64,000 nt of DNA from Hysterangium stoloniferum (GCA_015178975.1 WHVD01000054.1:492069-556068), one strand, 5' to 3'. Positions 49,320 to 62,654 are shown, counted from the first letter of the stretch. The notes: generated from the letters alone by a model not told the origin. A program made the numbers and translations.

Positions 49320-52300
49320 ATGTCAAATATCCCTCCCGATCCCCCCGATCCCCCTCATCCAGTTGTTGCAGCGATATCAGCATCAACCATTAATTCTGAA
49401 TCGACTCAGTCCACACATCACAATGAGAGCACCCGGGCTCGTGGTCGAGGTCGAGCGCGAGGTCGAGGCCGCAACAGAGCGGATGGCTCCGTTTTAGAAG
49501 CACGCAGAAGTGCCCCAAATTTATCTACTCGAGGCGAAGGTGACCATAGAGAAAGTCGGCGTAAGCCAGGCGAACGCACCCTCGCAATTGAGAGTTCGGC
49601 AGGGGACCCAGGGCAATCTCGGAATATTAACAATAGTGATGCTCCTGATCGTCGAGAGAGGTCGCGCCCTTCAAATGGAGAGAGATCACGACATCAAAAC
49701 CTAAGTAATAGCATGAATGAGGGGAATCCCAGTGGAGTCGCGAATGATTCAACAACACGAGGACGTATTCGAAGAGGTCAATTTGGTTCACGATTGACAG
49801 AGCGTGGTGGCCGCAGCTCTTTTACTCACCAACGCCATAGAAGCCCTCCTCCGAACAGTGATTTAACAACTCGCCTCATTTACACTCTCAGGACACCACC
49901 CTACCCTGACTGTCCTATCTGCTTCAATCCGCTGCATCCCGTTCAACCTACATGGTCATGTTCGCTCTCAGCTGAGGTCGATTCTTGTTGCTGGTCCACT
50001 TTCCATTTGAAGTGCATTCGTGAGTGGTCCCGAAAGACATTAAAGGATGTGAAGGACGCCCTAGTGGCTAGAGGAGAACTACATATGACTGAATATTGGC
50101 GGTGCCCCGGCTGCCAGGCGAAACGCAACACAGTCCCCCGAAATTACCTGTGAGGAAATTTCCATTCTCATGCTACACATAACATGTTTAAGACTGTCTT
50201 TCCAGCTGCTTTTGTGGCGCTGTTTCGGATCCCAAGGCTGGAATAGCCACACCTCACAGGTAATCCTTTTCATATTCCATGCTCTCGTTCTAATCTAGTA
50301 ACTCGTGAAGCTGCGGATTACCTTGCAGCCGCCAGAGAACGTCTTGTGATCACCCTTGCCCTCTCAGTTGCCACCCTGGTCAGTTCATTCATCTCACCAG
50401 GATGAGCAATTCAAATACTTATAAGACTACTCAGGACCATGCCCGCCTTGTATACTTACAGTTCACCCAAACTGCCACTGTGGAAAGACGACGCTTGCCA
50501 TTCGGTGTACACATTCTAATACGATGTCCGATGTCACACTTTCTTGCGGTCAGGTCTGCGGACGTCCTCTGCAGTGTGGTACCCATTTCTGTGACAAAGT
50601 ATGCCATACTGGGGAGTGTGAGCCTTGCTATAGAAAAGAAGTTATACGATGTTTCTGTGGGAAAAACTCAGCAGAAGTTCAATGTGGTGAAGGTATGGCA
50701 CAAAAACAGGAGTTGTATATTACCGATTCTACCGGTCAAAGGACGGCTTGGAGTGGCAGGTACTATTGTGAAAACAAATGCAAACGGTGTGTTGTGATTG
50801 ATCAGTGTCGATGACGTTATTCTGAAGCGTTTTTCCAGAGCCTTTGCATGTGGTCAACACGAGTGCTCCAAGGTACATCTTATGGCAAGCCTCTGAAGTG
50901 TCATTCTGAATTCCTTTAGGGTTGTCATATTCCATCTCCAAAACCAGACCCATGCCCGTCCGACCCTAGTCGAATGCTAACTTGTCCGTGTGGCAAACGT
51001 GCGATAAGCGAACTTATCAGTATTCCACGTCTCAAATGCACTGATCCCATCCCCACTTGCCATTCGACTTGTGGCAAGCCTGTCGAAGGGTGCACACACG
51101 GCTGCTCTACTGTTTGTATGTGGTTTCTTGCGGATATCCTTTTAAAATTTATAATTCACTCTACATTTAGGCCATCTCGGCGCGTGTCCACCCTGCTCCA
51201 TCCCTGTCACAGTCCCATGCCGCTGTGGATCGACCACCCGTTTCGTCCCATGTTATCAACGTCAACGTGACGTGGCTGAAGGCAATGAGATAGTACTATG
51301 TGACAAGATTTGTGGGGCGTTACGATTATGTGGTCGGCACCAATGTCCTCGAGTGTGTTGCCCCTTAGCAGGCGTTTCAAAGGGCAAGGCCACGAAAGGC
51401 AGGAAAGGCAAAGGTGGACTACAACAGGCTTTGAAAGATATGGATTTAGAAGTCACTGAGATGTTATGGCATGAATGTGATCTTGTTTGTGGGAAGGCTC
51501 TCGGTTGCGGATTACACCAGTGAATGGCCTTTATCTAGTCTTATGCCTTGAAGCTGATGGATGATGGCTAGGTGCGCCGAACCTGACCATCGAGGGCAAT
51601 GTCCTCCCTGTTTGCAATCGTCATTTGAAGAGGTCTGTCCCCGTCCACTATGTTATCAAGGTGTCCACATGAATTTTTGCCTGTAGTTGGTTTGTCACTG
51701 TGGTCAAACTGTTATACACCCACCAGTACCTTGCGGAACACAGATTAATTGTTCATATCCGTGTGATCGCCCTGCTCCAGCTTGCGGCCATACCAAGATG
51801 CCCCATAGTTGCCATGAAGACTCGACACATTGCCCTCCCTGCCCATTCTTGACCAATAAACGATGTGCTTGTGGTAAAACGAATATGACTAACATACGTT
51901 GCTCCCAGGAAAAAGTATCTTGCGGTCAACCGTGTGGAAAGTAGGTGATCACTAGTACATAGTTTATGTCTATTCACTCTGTTATCAAGACTTCTCGACT
52001 GCGGTTTTCATCGATGTCAGAAGCCCTGCCATGGCGATGAGTGTGGTGCATGCACGTCTGTTTGCGGCAAACCAAGGAAGTTATGGTAAGTGTTTTCCTG
52101 TATTTGTTATGCCGTGGTTTTTATCCTGTTCGTTTTATAGTCTACCGTCCCACCATCCCTGTTCTTTGCCTTGTCACGCGCCGTCTGCATGCAACGAATC
52201 TGAACCGTGCAATACCATGGTCACTGTAACATGTCCTTGTGGGCGTCTCCAACAACCCAGCAAATGTGGGAAAAGTGCTTCTAATCCCGAGCGTTCTTTG

Positions 52301-53125
52301 CTTCAATTGACTTGTCGCGATGAGTGCGGCATCGCTAAGCGGAATGCAAGACTTGCTGAAGCGCTAGGTATCTCGTCAGACAGGAAGGAAAAATCGAATG
52401 TCGTCTATTCGGAAGATCTGGTAGCCTTTGGCAGGGCTAATACCAAGTTCCTTTCTCTGGCCGAGAAGACATTGCACGAGTGAGGCGTTATATAGTATCC
52501 TTTCACGCCTTTAAGTTAATTGAATTTTCTGCAGCTTTATAACATCGGATAAGAAAACTCAAGTTCTGCCATATATGCCAGAGAATCGCCGCAAATTTGT
52601 ACGGGAGGTATGTGGCCAGTAAATGAACTTCTCGCTACGTATCATTCTTATATGCGTCTGGCAGCTCTGTCAGCTATATCGTCTCGAAACCCAATTGATT
52701 GATCCTGAGCCGAGACGCAGGTAAGATTATATCTATCCCTATGGTTTCCACCTAATATCTTTGCTTTCAGTATTCAAATGCATCGACGGATCGATTCCCG
52801 GATCCCAACGCCATTGTTAACCGCTCATATAGCATCGCAAGGCTCAGCTCAAACTTTGGGCAAACTTACTGATCTGCGGGCACCACCAGCACCAACACCG
52901 CGTCCTGCAACTACAAACAAGCCCTTAACTGGCATGCCTGCTACTCGCGGATGGACATCTGTAGTTTCTGCTACCCCGGGGCCTTCGAAACCCAACACCA
53001 ACACTGCTTGGAATGTTGAATCCCCGATGGTCGCGGCAACCACAAATTCCAGACCTACCTCCCATATGATCACTACCGTCGGCACCTCGAATAAGAATGT
53101 CCGTGATAATTGGGAGTCGGATTAA
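49320..53125 (+). CDS. FAP1: NF-X1-type zinc-finger protein (FAP1/NFX1 family)
   Basis: Homolog of yeast Fap1, human NFX1 and fly shuttle craft. First ATG at 49,320 (MSNIPPDPPDPPHPV). An Arg/Gly-rich N-terminus (RARGRGRARGRGRNR) precedes a RING/PHD-like head, CPICFNPLHPVQPTW with WRCPGCQAKRN. A series of NF-X1 fingers follows, each with the CG-x-H-x-C-x3-C core, for example CGTHFCDKVCHTGECEPC, CGQHECSKGCHIPSP, CGRHQCPRVCCPLAG and CSLPCHAPSACNESEPC. Near the C-terminus an R3H-type nucleic-acid-binding region reads MPENRRKFVRELCQLYRLE. It ends VRDNWESD with TAA at 53,123. About 1,050 residues over many short exons. Fap1 binds the FK506-binding protein FKBP12 in yeast; ubiquitin-ligase activity is suggested by the RING-like head, not shown. 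Confidence 0.9.
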
Positions 53126-53411
53126 AGTGGTAGTCAGATCTTCGAGATTCGTCAATGTATGCATATACCATAATGAACCTGAAAGTTGTTGATTGTCTAT
53201 AATTTAACCTTACAGAACATATTCAGTGCACGCGTGTCTCTTTTTGTTTTTTTTTTGTCTCAGCACTGACGACATGATTCATGCTTCATGATTAATAACT
53301 GCACTATCACCTTGATGAAGTTCATAATTCATAGAAGCGAAGGTGCCAGAACCTTGCGTGTCACATAACATGATGCCAAAACGATTAAGATTACATACTT
53401 AACGCAGTCTG

Positions 53412-56214
53412 ATGAACAACCGCAACATCCAGACCGCGATGACTTCACCTTTTGCTAAGAAACCATGCACATTTTACAAGGCAAACGCTTGCACAAAAGG
53501 CGAAAAATGCCCATTCTCTCACGTTGAACAAGTAATTTCTTGCAACATATGCAAGCATTTCAAAGTTGGGACATGTATGTTTGGCAATCGCTGTCGAGAT
53601 ATCCATACGATGCCTGCAGAGATGAAGCATTGCGCAACCCCGGTGCGCATAGCATGCAAGTTTTGGCAAATGGGAATATGCAATAAAGGGGACCAATGCA
53701 ATTTCTTGCACGAGCCGTTGCAGAGGGCCTCGACAGGAGAATCGGGTTCAAGTTCTTGGAGGGATAATGATTCGCCGATTCGTTCTCTTGTGATTTTCGG
53801 AAAAGAATTAGGTAGTCGACCGCTCGATGTATACGGGGATGCTTTGGAGCAACAGGTAAGAACGTCTTTGGCTGTGTGAATAACATTCTGAGGCCGATGC
53901 TACCTCAGAAACAATCGCCGACAATTATGCAGGACCCTGACCTCACATTGATCCCTTGTGTTAAGGTAAATTATCTCTCACATAACCAGACACCCAACGT
54001 ATGTCTAATACAGTATTATGATAGCAACGGAGTTTTCAGCCAGTCTGTGGCAATTCTGTCGTGACAGACACAGATGAATTCCCACACGAGGAAGATGAGT
54101 CCTCAAGACAGACACTCCAACATAATATTGGCCACACTGTAGCAATATTTGGTCCAGGTGGACAGATAAATGAGCTCCAAACTGCATTCGAATCTCGTCA
54201 TGTCATTATATCAAACGTCGAGCCTGAGATAGCCTTCAAGGAGATTCTAGCTTTCGTCGAAAAGTATGGTCCCCTGAAGTCGCTGGTACTGAAACCATCC
54301 ACGCACAGTGGCGCCCCTCGGAAGCTTGAGGCGGAGTATACCAATGTCAAAGTGGCAGCCGCAGCATTGTCCGCAATAGACGGGGAATCCCTGGGGGGTA
54401 AAACGCTCACTGCCCAGTTCAATTCAAGATCGTCACAAGGTGATACGGCTGACCTTCGCAGCAGCACGCTCAAACTAAGTTGGTTTGCGCCATCCCAAAT
54501 TGCATATGCCCATTACAATTCAATCTCTCTGGCTAGACAGAAGGCTCTTGCACTTGACGGTAAAGAATTCGGCGGTCGTAAAATTCTAGCCAATTTTCAG
54601 GACCCGTCTCCTAAGCAACGGACTTCCTTCACCGTCGTTCTAAAAGGTCTCCCCTTTCACTTTGAAAAGGGAACATTGATAAAGTTTTGTGGCGCGTCGT
54701 CAATATCGACTGGCCCAGCGACGTTCCAAGGGAAGAAAGGCACAGAGCATATTCGACAGTTGCTGGAGACATATGGCCCTCTAGAAAGCTTTGATGATTC
54801 CCACCCCAAGCCAAATGATGTCAAAGTCAAAGCTCTTATCCGTTTTGTGAAGGCAGAACATGCGTATGCAGCTATGAAGCAAATAAATGGTCAAAGCTAT
54901 GAGTTTTTGGGGGGTGGGAAAATTTATGTCATGCTGTTGCATTCACTCAAATATAACATCCCCCGAGCTCAATTTGGCATTTTAGAGGCTCAAATACGCG
55001 AACTTCGTGATCCAAATGATTACAGTGCGCAGTTACGTATTTACGACACAGAGGAAGGACAGAAAGGACCCCAGGACCGGGGAGTGTGCTTGCGCCTTTA
55101 CGGTGAAGATCCGAAAGCACTAGCGCGATTGAAATTCGGTGTCGAAAAGTTGATTTCGGGAAACTGCCTTGTTGAGAACGATGTCCCTTTGTGGGATAAT
55201 TTTTTTACGACGGAAGCATCCCAAACATACATAGCAGACATGCTCAAGGAGAGGGGTGCCTTTGTGCGCATTGACAATCGTAGTAGAAAAATCTATGTCT
55301 CTGGTCCATCGGAAAACAGAAGGGCGGCAACGCAGTTGTTGTCGCAGAAGATTGAGGAGCTACGAAGACAAAGGCAACTGATGCAACTTACCAAACCACA
55401 GCTAGGAATTTTACTTAGAGGAAAGTTTACTGAATTGCAAGCTCACCTTGGGGAAGAGAAATTGGTCCTCGACGTTCGCAGCCGTACCTTGACGGTCCAA
55501 GGGGATGGGGAGGTAGTTACGATGGTAAAACTGGCAATCGATTGCGACGGCCAGCATCTACCAGAGAATGGGCCAGATGGAGATTGTCCAGTTTGCTTTT
55601 GTGAACTCACGAATCCTGTTCAACTTGGTTGCGGACACAACTATTGCCTAACGTGTATCAAACAATATCTTACTTCGTCAGAAAAATTCCCCATCAGGTG
55701 TCTTGGTGAAAACGGTGGAAGTAGCTGCGACGTTCCTATTCCCTTGGCCACTATCAAACACGTTCTAGAGCCGAGTGAGGAGGGCAAGCTTTTAGATACG
55801 GCGTACTTGGCGTATGTTCGACAACACCCGAAAGAATTCCACCATTGTCCAACGCCTGATTGCCAAGTTATTTACCGGCCTGCAGCGGAAGGTACCGTAT
55901 TACGGTGTCTTTCCTGTCTGATCCGTATCTGTGCACATTGCCATGTCGAGGACCATGAAGGGATGACATGCGGACAATATCGGGATCATGCCACCGGGGA
56001 AGAGTCGTTCAAGGCGTGGAAAGCAGCCCACAATGTAAAGAGTTGCCCAGAATGCGGAGCGAGTATCGAGAAAAACGAAGGATGTAACCACATGACTTGT
56101 GTCAATTGTCAAACCCACATGTGCTGGGTTTGTCTGAAAATATTTGCAAGAGACAAGCTTTATGAAGGGGACGGTGTTTATGCACACATGCGAAATGTGC
56201 ATGGAGACATCTAG
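53412..56214 (+). CDS. CCCH zinc-finger RBR-type E3 ubiquitin ligase
   Basis: About 890 residues. ATG at 53,412 (a second in-frame ATG, MTSPFAKK, is 27 bases on). The N-terminus has three CCCH fingers: CTFYKANACTKGEKCPFSH, CKHFKVGTCMFGNRC and CKFWQMGICNKGDQCNFLH. Introns near 53,856-53,908 and 53,968-54,035 join it to a long exon with RRM-like modules (TVAIFGPGG...; VIISNVEPEIAFKEILAF) and helical linkers. The C-terminal RBR follows: RING1 CPVCFCELTNPVQLGCGHNY, then IBR CPTPDCQVIY with CLSCLIRICAHCH, then RING2 CPECGASIEKNEGCNHMTC and CWVC. The catalytic RING2 Cys in NEGCNHM, which takes ubiquitin as a thioester, is intact. RNA-binding fingers with a transthiolating ligase suggest RNA-linked ubiquitination; substrates are unknown. 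Confidence 0.88.
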
Positions 56215-56729
56215 TAGGTTAAGTCCATACCAGGATTCATTCATGTTGTTGCAATTCTACTAGTACGTGTTGTTTTCCACAGACCAGATCGATATATGTA
56301 ACGATTCATCCATGTTGTCGTAATTTTAATTTTTCTTCGCCAAGAATAAGATCGACAAAGGGCGCGTGGTTCATTCATGCCGTTGTTACATCTTTGTCAA
56401 GGACAAGATTGACAGAGGACGTAGATGGAAGGAATGTTGACGCGGGAGGTGTGTTAGACGCCAGAATACAAGCTACTGTATCTATAGGACCCACAAGTGT
56501 CCATCGAATGAAATTACCAAAAATTTACATCATTTGAAGACGACGGATGTCCTAGTACTGAAAATATACTATTATGTTTCTGCGTTAGTCCTCAGCTTTT
56601 TGTTTTTATTTATTTATTTATCTACTTTTATTTGTTTCGCTTTGTCATCATATCAGCTGACGACTGTTGAGGTGCTTTTCGTGACAACGCTAATCGCAAT
56701 GACTGTGACAACGCTACAGCAACTTAGGG
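56215..56729. repeat. Short degenerate tandem repeat in intergenic region
   Basis: Between the RBR gene and the zinc-finger gene, a unit of about 65-70 bases occurs three times (starting about 56,229, 56,301 and 56,367). Each copy runs from 'attcattcatgttgtt' to 'agatcgacaaagg'-like ends. Identity between units is moderate. The remaining bases up to 56,729 show no gene; they probably hold the promoter of the next gene. Confidence 0.45.
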
Positions 56730-58888
56730 ATGGACACCGACATGGATCAACACTCGGAACGCGGCGACCTCCCTCCATCCAACTATTCCCATACTAGTAA
56801 TTCCCTTGTCACCCAGGTGAGCCCAACCTTAATGTTTTAAAGTTTTCTCCTGATTGATTCTAATTATTATTAGTACGATTCGAAAACTCCACCTTTACGA
56901 CAAGGCCCCCCTATTTGTCCAATTCCCCATTGTGCGGGTGCGCCTGTCGGCATGGGGCTTTCTACCTTAACCCCAGACTGCACCCAGTGTGTTCCGCAAT
57001 GCAATGTCGAAATGTGCCAAGCCACAATCGACCAAAACCCATGCACGGACCATTGCCTTGTTGTCCCTTGCGAAAGTTCTTGTTTCGATAACTGCGGCAG
57101 TTGCTTCACTTCCTTGGACCCACTTTGTCAGCCGGGAAAGTGTCCGGACCTTGAGAGCATAGTAAGCTTTCTTCTATGTTGCACCGGTAGATCACCATGG
57201 CTGATTAGAAACAGCTTGCGACCTCTCCAACTACGACAATCCCAGGACAGCACCCCATGCGTCCAATTCCTTCACCAAATCATGCCAGTTATCCCCAAGG
57301 ATATAACCATATACAGTATCCAGACTGGAATGTAATTTCACAAGAGATGGATGCGTTTATCTGTGCATGTTACACCCACGAGCGCTATCAGTCGTACGAA
57401 TGCGACGCATGTGATCCCAGATTTCTCTCTATTAATTCTTCTCGACAGTCTCAGCAGCCTCACGCACCCCCTGCACCTACACCCCCTTCCCCTACGGCTG
57501 CTTTACTCTCCCCCCCGGAATCGTCAAGCATGTCCTCCTCTCGGTCCACACCGGAACCTGTTCACGATACCAGGTCTACCCTCCAACCTCTCACGCATCT
57601 ACCTCCCCAAGGCATACCCCTCAACCTGCCTGCACTCAGCCAACCCCGCCTTGATTTCCCTCAATGCCTCTGGGGTGGCTGTGGGCAGATATTCAACAAC
57701 GCCACAGATCTAGCTGTACATGTTAATAGTTCTCACTTACATATGTCCTCTTTTTCTACTGAATTCCTTCCTGGGAGCCCTTCAGTTGAAGATCCGACAT
57801 CAGACGCTAGGGATGTCCCCGCGGTTGACTCACCCGGAGATCTCGCTTGTCACTGGGACAATTGCAACCAATACGCCTCGCCTGCACAGGTCCCAGGGTC
57901 CTCCACTAAGATCATGGCTAGTTCAGTGAAGGATTTTTTAGCACAACATGTGCAACAAGACCACATTGGGATCCGACCTATAACAGAAACAGTGGAAGCT
58001 TCTCGGTCGTCCTCGGCCGTTTCTGAGACACCTCACGATGTGGTGGGCGGCAGCTGTATGCCACGCAGGCCCAGGTCTCGGTCTCCAACCGCAGACACAC
58101 CCTCCACTCAGTCACGACATGTGTGCAAATGGAAATCTTGTAAACATGCACATTCACCATTTGAATCCCCTGCAGATTTAATGGAGCATATTACTGATGT
58201 GCATGTAGGGGCTGGTAATTCACGATATCACTGTTGGTGGGATGGCTGCACTCGCAACGGAGACACAGGATTTACAAGTAAGCAGAAAATACTAAGGCAT
58301 GTCCAGTCTCATACAGGCGAGTCGGATCAGTGTACACTTGAGAACTTTTGTTGATTACAGATATTCTTTTTATATCTAGGCTATCGTCCTTTTAAATGTG
58401 GGCTCTGTGACCAGTATTTCTCCGAAACCGCCACGTTGCAACAACATATGAGACGGCATACAAAAGAAAGTGCGTGTTTATTCTCACAATGGCAGGTCAT
58501 TCACAAATAAATCTAATAAAACATTGCAATAGAGCCGTACGTTTGTGACTTCCCTGGCTGCGGCAAAGCGTTCGCTATCACGGGAGCGTTGACCATTCAC
58601 CGCCGCGTGCATAGCGGCAGTAAACCCTTCAAATGTACTTTCTGTGAGCGGTATGTTTTCTGCCTCTTCCACTGTTCCCCTCATTTTAATTGAGATAAAA
58701 CGACCTCCAGGACATTCGCCGAGTCCTCCAATCTCTCCAAGCATATCCGCACACACACTGGTGTCAGACCATATGCATGCCCTTATCCTGGGTGTGGCAA
58801 ACGGTTCGCACGACCGGATCAGGTCTCGAGGCATAAGAATGTACATGCAAAGAAGGGATTGAAGGAGGATGAACAGATGGTCGAGTGA
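56730..58888 (+). CDS. C2H2 zinc-finger transcription factor, Zap1-like
   Basis: Starts [20 protein letters not shown] (ATG 56,730) and is joined by an intron (56,816-56,873) to a Cys-rich region ([27 protein letters not shown]). A Pro/Ser-rich stretch precedes seven or eight C2H2 fingers: [103 protein letters not shown] and [19 protein letters not shown]. The paired W-containing fingers, then linker-joined fingers with SSNLSKHI, follow the order in yeast Zap1, the zinc-responsive activator whose Trp-containing fingers sense zinc. The Cys-rich N-terminus also recalls Zap1's zinc-binding activation domain. TGA at 58,886. Zinc sensing is inferred from finger architecture. Confidence 0.8.
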
Positions 58889-59248
58889 ATTTGGTTTCAG
58901 TCATTATTGCTAATTTGTTTCAATGGTAGACACTAGGTAGTCTTTATATTGTAATATTATTGTTCTAATAATTAATGAAGTTGCTGGCGGATTGATAAAT
59001 TTAAACGCGGGCAGCATGCTAGGTACCAAATATGAACATAGAGCACTCGAATGGTCTGAGGAAGTCCTTTTGCATGGCACTGAAAAATATATCAGTCGCT
59101 CAATATTCACTGTCAATGTATTCAAGTGGTAGTTAGATGCAAAATCTAGGCGGTGGCTATGCTGCTGTTCTTACAACTTCCACAAAAAAAAAAAAAAAAG
59201 AAAACTGGTACCGAAGTAGATTTCAAACTCCGCTGACTTTGAAGGATA
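58889..59248. other. Intergenic region, no gene seen
   Basis: 360 bases between the Zap1-like gene and TAF10. It contains an A16 run at about 59,184 just before the TAF10 promoter. No repeat, RNA gene or coding signal is seen. Confidence 0.4.
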
Positions 59249-59897
59249 ATGTCTAATCCCTCTCAACCTGGCAGCTCCTCAAATCAGGCGGCACAGCAGC
59301 AATTACCATCTGATCAACCGCAGGCAGGTGCACGTCAGGCGGAAGAGCAGGCCCGCAAGGATCGCACACTCACAGAATTCTTGTTGATGTTGGATGACTA
59401 TGAGCCTATGGTTTGTGACCGAGCTTACACCACCGCCCAAATCGTGAAAGACCATTTATTCCGATTAGATACCCAATGAAGTCACCGATTTCTACCTCCA
59501 GCGCGTCGGCTTTGAATGCGAGGATGTGCGATTGTGAGTTGGTGGTCATCCTGCTTTGCTCCTGTGCCACCACACTTATCGTGTGACACTCAGGAAACGC
59601 TTGCTCTCCCTTGCCGCACAGAAATTCGTGTCCGATATTGCGGCTGACGCGTACCAGCACGCTCGTATACGGACAAATGCTGCTCCGGGCGGCCGAGGAC
59701 GCACGACGGGCACATCGTCGGCTAGGGTCAAGCTCCCACCAGATACTCTATTCGATATTGCTGCTGACTTTTTTTGCTTTTGGTTATTTACTCCCTACTA
59801 ACAGGACAAGACCAAGACTACATTAACGATGGATGATTTGAGTGCTGCGTTGTCTGAGTACGGCATAAATGCGAAAAAGCCTGAATTCTTTATGTAG
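59249..59897 (+). CDS. TAF10: Transcription initiation factor TFIID/SAGA subunit TAF10
   Basis: Histone-fold subunit shared by TFIID and SAGA. ATG at 59,249 opens a Gln/Ser-rich tail (MSNPSQPGSSSNQAAQQQ), then LTEFLLMLDDYEPM. After an intron (59,411-59,469) come IPNEVTDFYLQRVGFECEDV and, across another (59,529-59,590), KRLLSLAAQKFVSDIAADAY. A Gly/Arg-rich loop and a third intron lead to TLTMDDLSAALSEYGINAKK with stop TAG at 59,895. The match to human TAF10 (DYTPTIPDAVTGYYL; LISLAAQKFISDIANDAL; LTPALSEYGINVKKP) is clear along the whole fold. About 150 residues. It converges with the oxidoreductase gene, stops 81 bases apart. Confidence 0.95.
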
Positions 59898-59978
59898 CCT
59901 TGATTCTTGGAGGGATATTCATGTCTCTGTAGTTTTATGTACACTTAATTAACGTTATGCCGTGCATCAGGGACTGGT

Positions 59979-61722
59979 TTAAACCACTTTTTCGACACCG
60001 GCAGGCAGAGCGTAACCCCCTTGGCGACGAACCTTCGTTTCATCAGCAATATGACTTTTACGACACCATATTAGTGCACACCTCATCAAAAATCTCCATT
60101 TGTACGAGGCTGCATTCAAGATTCCAAGTATCGTTCTCTATCTTTCCGTCTCTGATAGAACGTGCAGCTGCATCAGCGATGAAATGGTGTCCACGTCCTG
60201 TGTGACTAAACATCCGTGTCTCCTCTTTGACTATGACACCAGAACCAGGCTTGGAAAAATATTGAACTGTGAATGAGGGAGGGCAATAGATTGGTGACTA
60301 CTCGTGATATTGATTATACCGACGTAGGTGAGAGGCCCAGATTGACGCACCGCAATGATGATATTTCCTTTTTTGAAACGCATTGTAAGGGGGGGATTGG
60401 GTGACGGAAGGGTTATACTAGTCGTTAAAATAGCCTATGACAAAATCGTCATTGAGTTTTATTCTAGACTAGCCACCCTGACCTGTGCTTCCAGCTTGTC
60501 AAAATTAAGAGTTATGCTTGTACTACTGTCTACACCAGTAATAGGTGTCTTCAGCATCGACCCGACGATGGATGATGGGCGCTGTCTTCCGTTCGCTATG
60601 TTTTCGTACAACGCCACGGATGTCCAAATAAATGGGTACGGGCCACTAATCACGGATATTAAGGATTAAAAATCAGTTTAATGAATAAATTGGACTGACA
60701 GATCAAGAAGTCCCCCACCACCGAGCATTGGGTCCAAAATACGATGAGTTTTTGGGATGTCTGGAAGATATAAGCGATGAGAAAAGCCAGTAAGCATCGA
60801 TGGCTCACTTCCGATATCGAAGTCGCCGGATAAATCAGCGTGCCTAATTTGCTCGTATTACCACAAAGCAAAGCGTGATGGATAGTATTCTGAAGAGACA
60901 TACAGCACTTTTATATGTCCCAGAATCCCAGAATCTATGACCTTTTTCACCTCATGAGCGATAGGCTGGAAAAAATAGGTGAGCCCATCCTAACAGATCA
61001 AACACCTCCTTAAGCACCTGGAACCTGGTCCACATGGCTTCCATTAAAAAGAGATTCTTCTGTTTCGAGAGTGCAACGAGTGCGCGAAGTTCAGCTGCAT
61101 TTGACGTGAAAGGTTTCTCGCACAGGACGTGCTTTCCGGCCAATAAAGCATCCCTTGTGTTTTCGTAATGATAAGTGTGAGGTGTTCCTAAAGGTATCTT
61201 TGGTCAATATGCTCTCCGAGATACAGACGACATTAGACCCACCAACGTAGATGATGTCTACGTTCTAAAACGACCGTAATGACGGTTTCATGGTGCATTT
61301 GAACCTGTGTTTTCTGCTTACCTTGTCCGTGTATACTTCCTCATATTTGCCCCATCCTTTCGCGCCGCTGGCTCCAGTCTCGACTATAAAAGCTTCTGCC
61401 TTTTCGAGATCTCTTGATCCAGCAGCGACCACCCTATGCTTAACATCACGGACACCTCGACTATCGTGATCTCCATCTCAGTGAATTGCAGCAACAAGCG
61501 TGTAGCTCACGTTTCAGGATTTATTAAAAGGTCCTGAAATATGGGTTTTTCTTCTCTTATCATTCGATACAGACGAAATGGTTCGTTACCTTAACGAACT
61601 GGCGAGAAATTGCTCCGCATCCAATGATGCCCCATCGGAGCTCTCTAAGATAAAGAAAATAGTTATTCTCTCTTTTAAAATGTCGTTTATTGGTAGATCT
61701 CTTACATGTTGTCACTAGTCAT
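59979..61722 (-). CDS. Gfo/Idh/MocA oxidoreductase (dimeric dihydrodiol dehydrogenase type)
   Basis: NAD(P)-dependent dehydrogenase of the family containing trans-dihydrodiol dehydrogenase and fungal D-xylose 1-dehydrogenase. ATG at 61,722-61,720 gives MTSDNI, spliced to ELRWGIIGCGAISRQFVK (Rossmann GxGxxS) at about 61,640. Then come HRVVAAGSRDLEKAEAF, NVDIIYVGTPHTYHYENT, LLAGKHVLCEKPFTSNAAEL (the EKP catalytic-lysine motif, about 61,110) and FLMEAMWTRFQVLKEV. Later exons give DIGSEPSMLTGFSHRLYLPD, MLGGGGLLDL, GPYPFIWTSVALY, AILTTSITLPSPN and GRGHHFIADAAARSIRDGK, ending VRRQGGYALPAGVEKVV with the stop at 59,981-59,979. About 390 residues with all key motifs, so probably active. Substrate cannot be told from sequence alone. 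Confidence 0.85.
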
Positions 61723-62654
61723 CGTAATAAGAGTCTGAAAACGACAAACCTTCCTTCTCCCACCGGCTAAATACTATGGCCGATGGGAATTTTCAACGAA
61801 GCGTTAGCATATCATGACGCAATGATATTAGGCGTGCTCTGTTCTTATCTATGTCCTATGAAATCAATATTATCATTTTTCGAATTCTATCAGAACTCTT
61901 TATCAGAGTATACTTTGGCTAGGCCACATTCAAGCCGCTTCCCAACAACCAAAAGATTATAAGACCAGAGGGGCAGAAGAATGTGACCGTCGGTGTCAGT
62001 TTTTCTTTTAAGAAAAATCGTTGAGATGCTATGCCTAGTGGCATTATCAATTTAGCAAGGACTGCCCTTGGCTGCCTCGTTCCTGTGATGGACGATGTTT
62101 ATAATGCTCGACCACAGTCACTATGAGCTCCCGACAGGTGCGTGTCGTATTTTATAATTTTCACTCATTAAAACTCATCGAAAATACAATTGACGTTTCA
62201 TGCAATATGTTCAGCAGAAGTCCCGCTCACGGCAGGGTATAGATTGTATGTGATCTCTCCCGCAAGGGGAGCGAGGAGACTGGTGGCAGCAGCCGTTATG
62301 AATACGAGCCGTCATGAGACCTAGACGAGACGATTCAGTGACCACTCATATTCTGTGAGAAACCGCATCATCGGAAGAGAGCTGATTAAGAATAATCGTA
62401 AGTTTGAGGCAGTCATGATATCTGAGCTGATAATGTCACATTGATCTTTTTCATCGGTAAAAGCTGGCTCTCTGGGCGTGATCGAATTGTGAATTGTGAA
62501 AGCTAACGACGCAGACAGGCCCACGACAGACTGACGGCAACCTCATGAGCTGGACCCCATCCCTAATGGGTATTCACCACTAAAATTATGCCCTAACCGT
62601 ATATTAATCATACAAGTGACCTGTATCAAGCCCGCCGTAGCTAGTTTACCCTCG
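61723..62654. other. Intergenic region, no gene supported
   Basis: About 930 bases upstream of the oxidoreductase start. Short open frames (for example minus-strand 62,524-62,321) resemble nothing known. A possible spliced plus-strand reading near 62,124 (MSSRQ, then QKSRSRQGI) is too short to support. I see no repeat. Confidence 0.4.

Noticed and set aside
54061..54063. Start of a separate gene at the GTG opening the long RBR exon
   Set aside because: No ATG; a good acceptor at about 54,035 continues the frame from the upstream CCCH exons.
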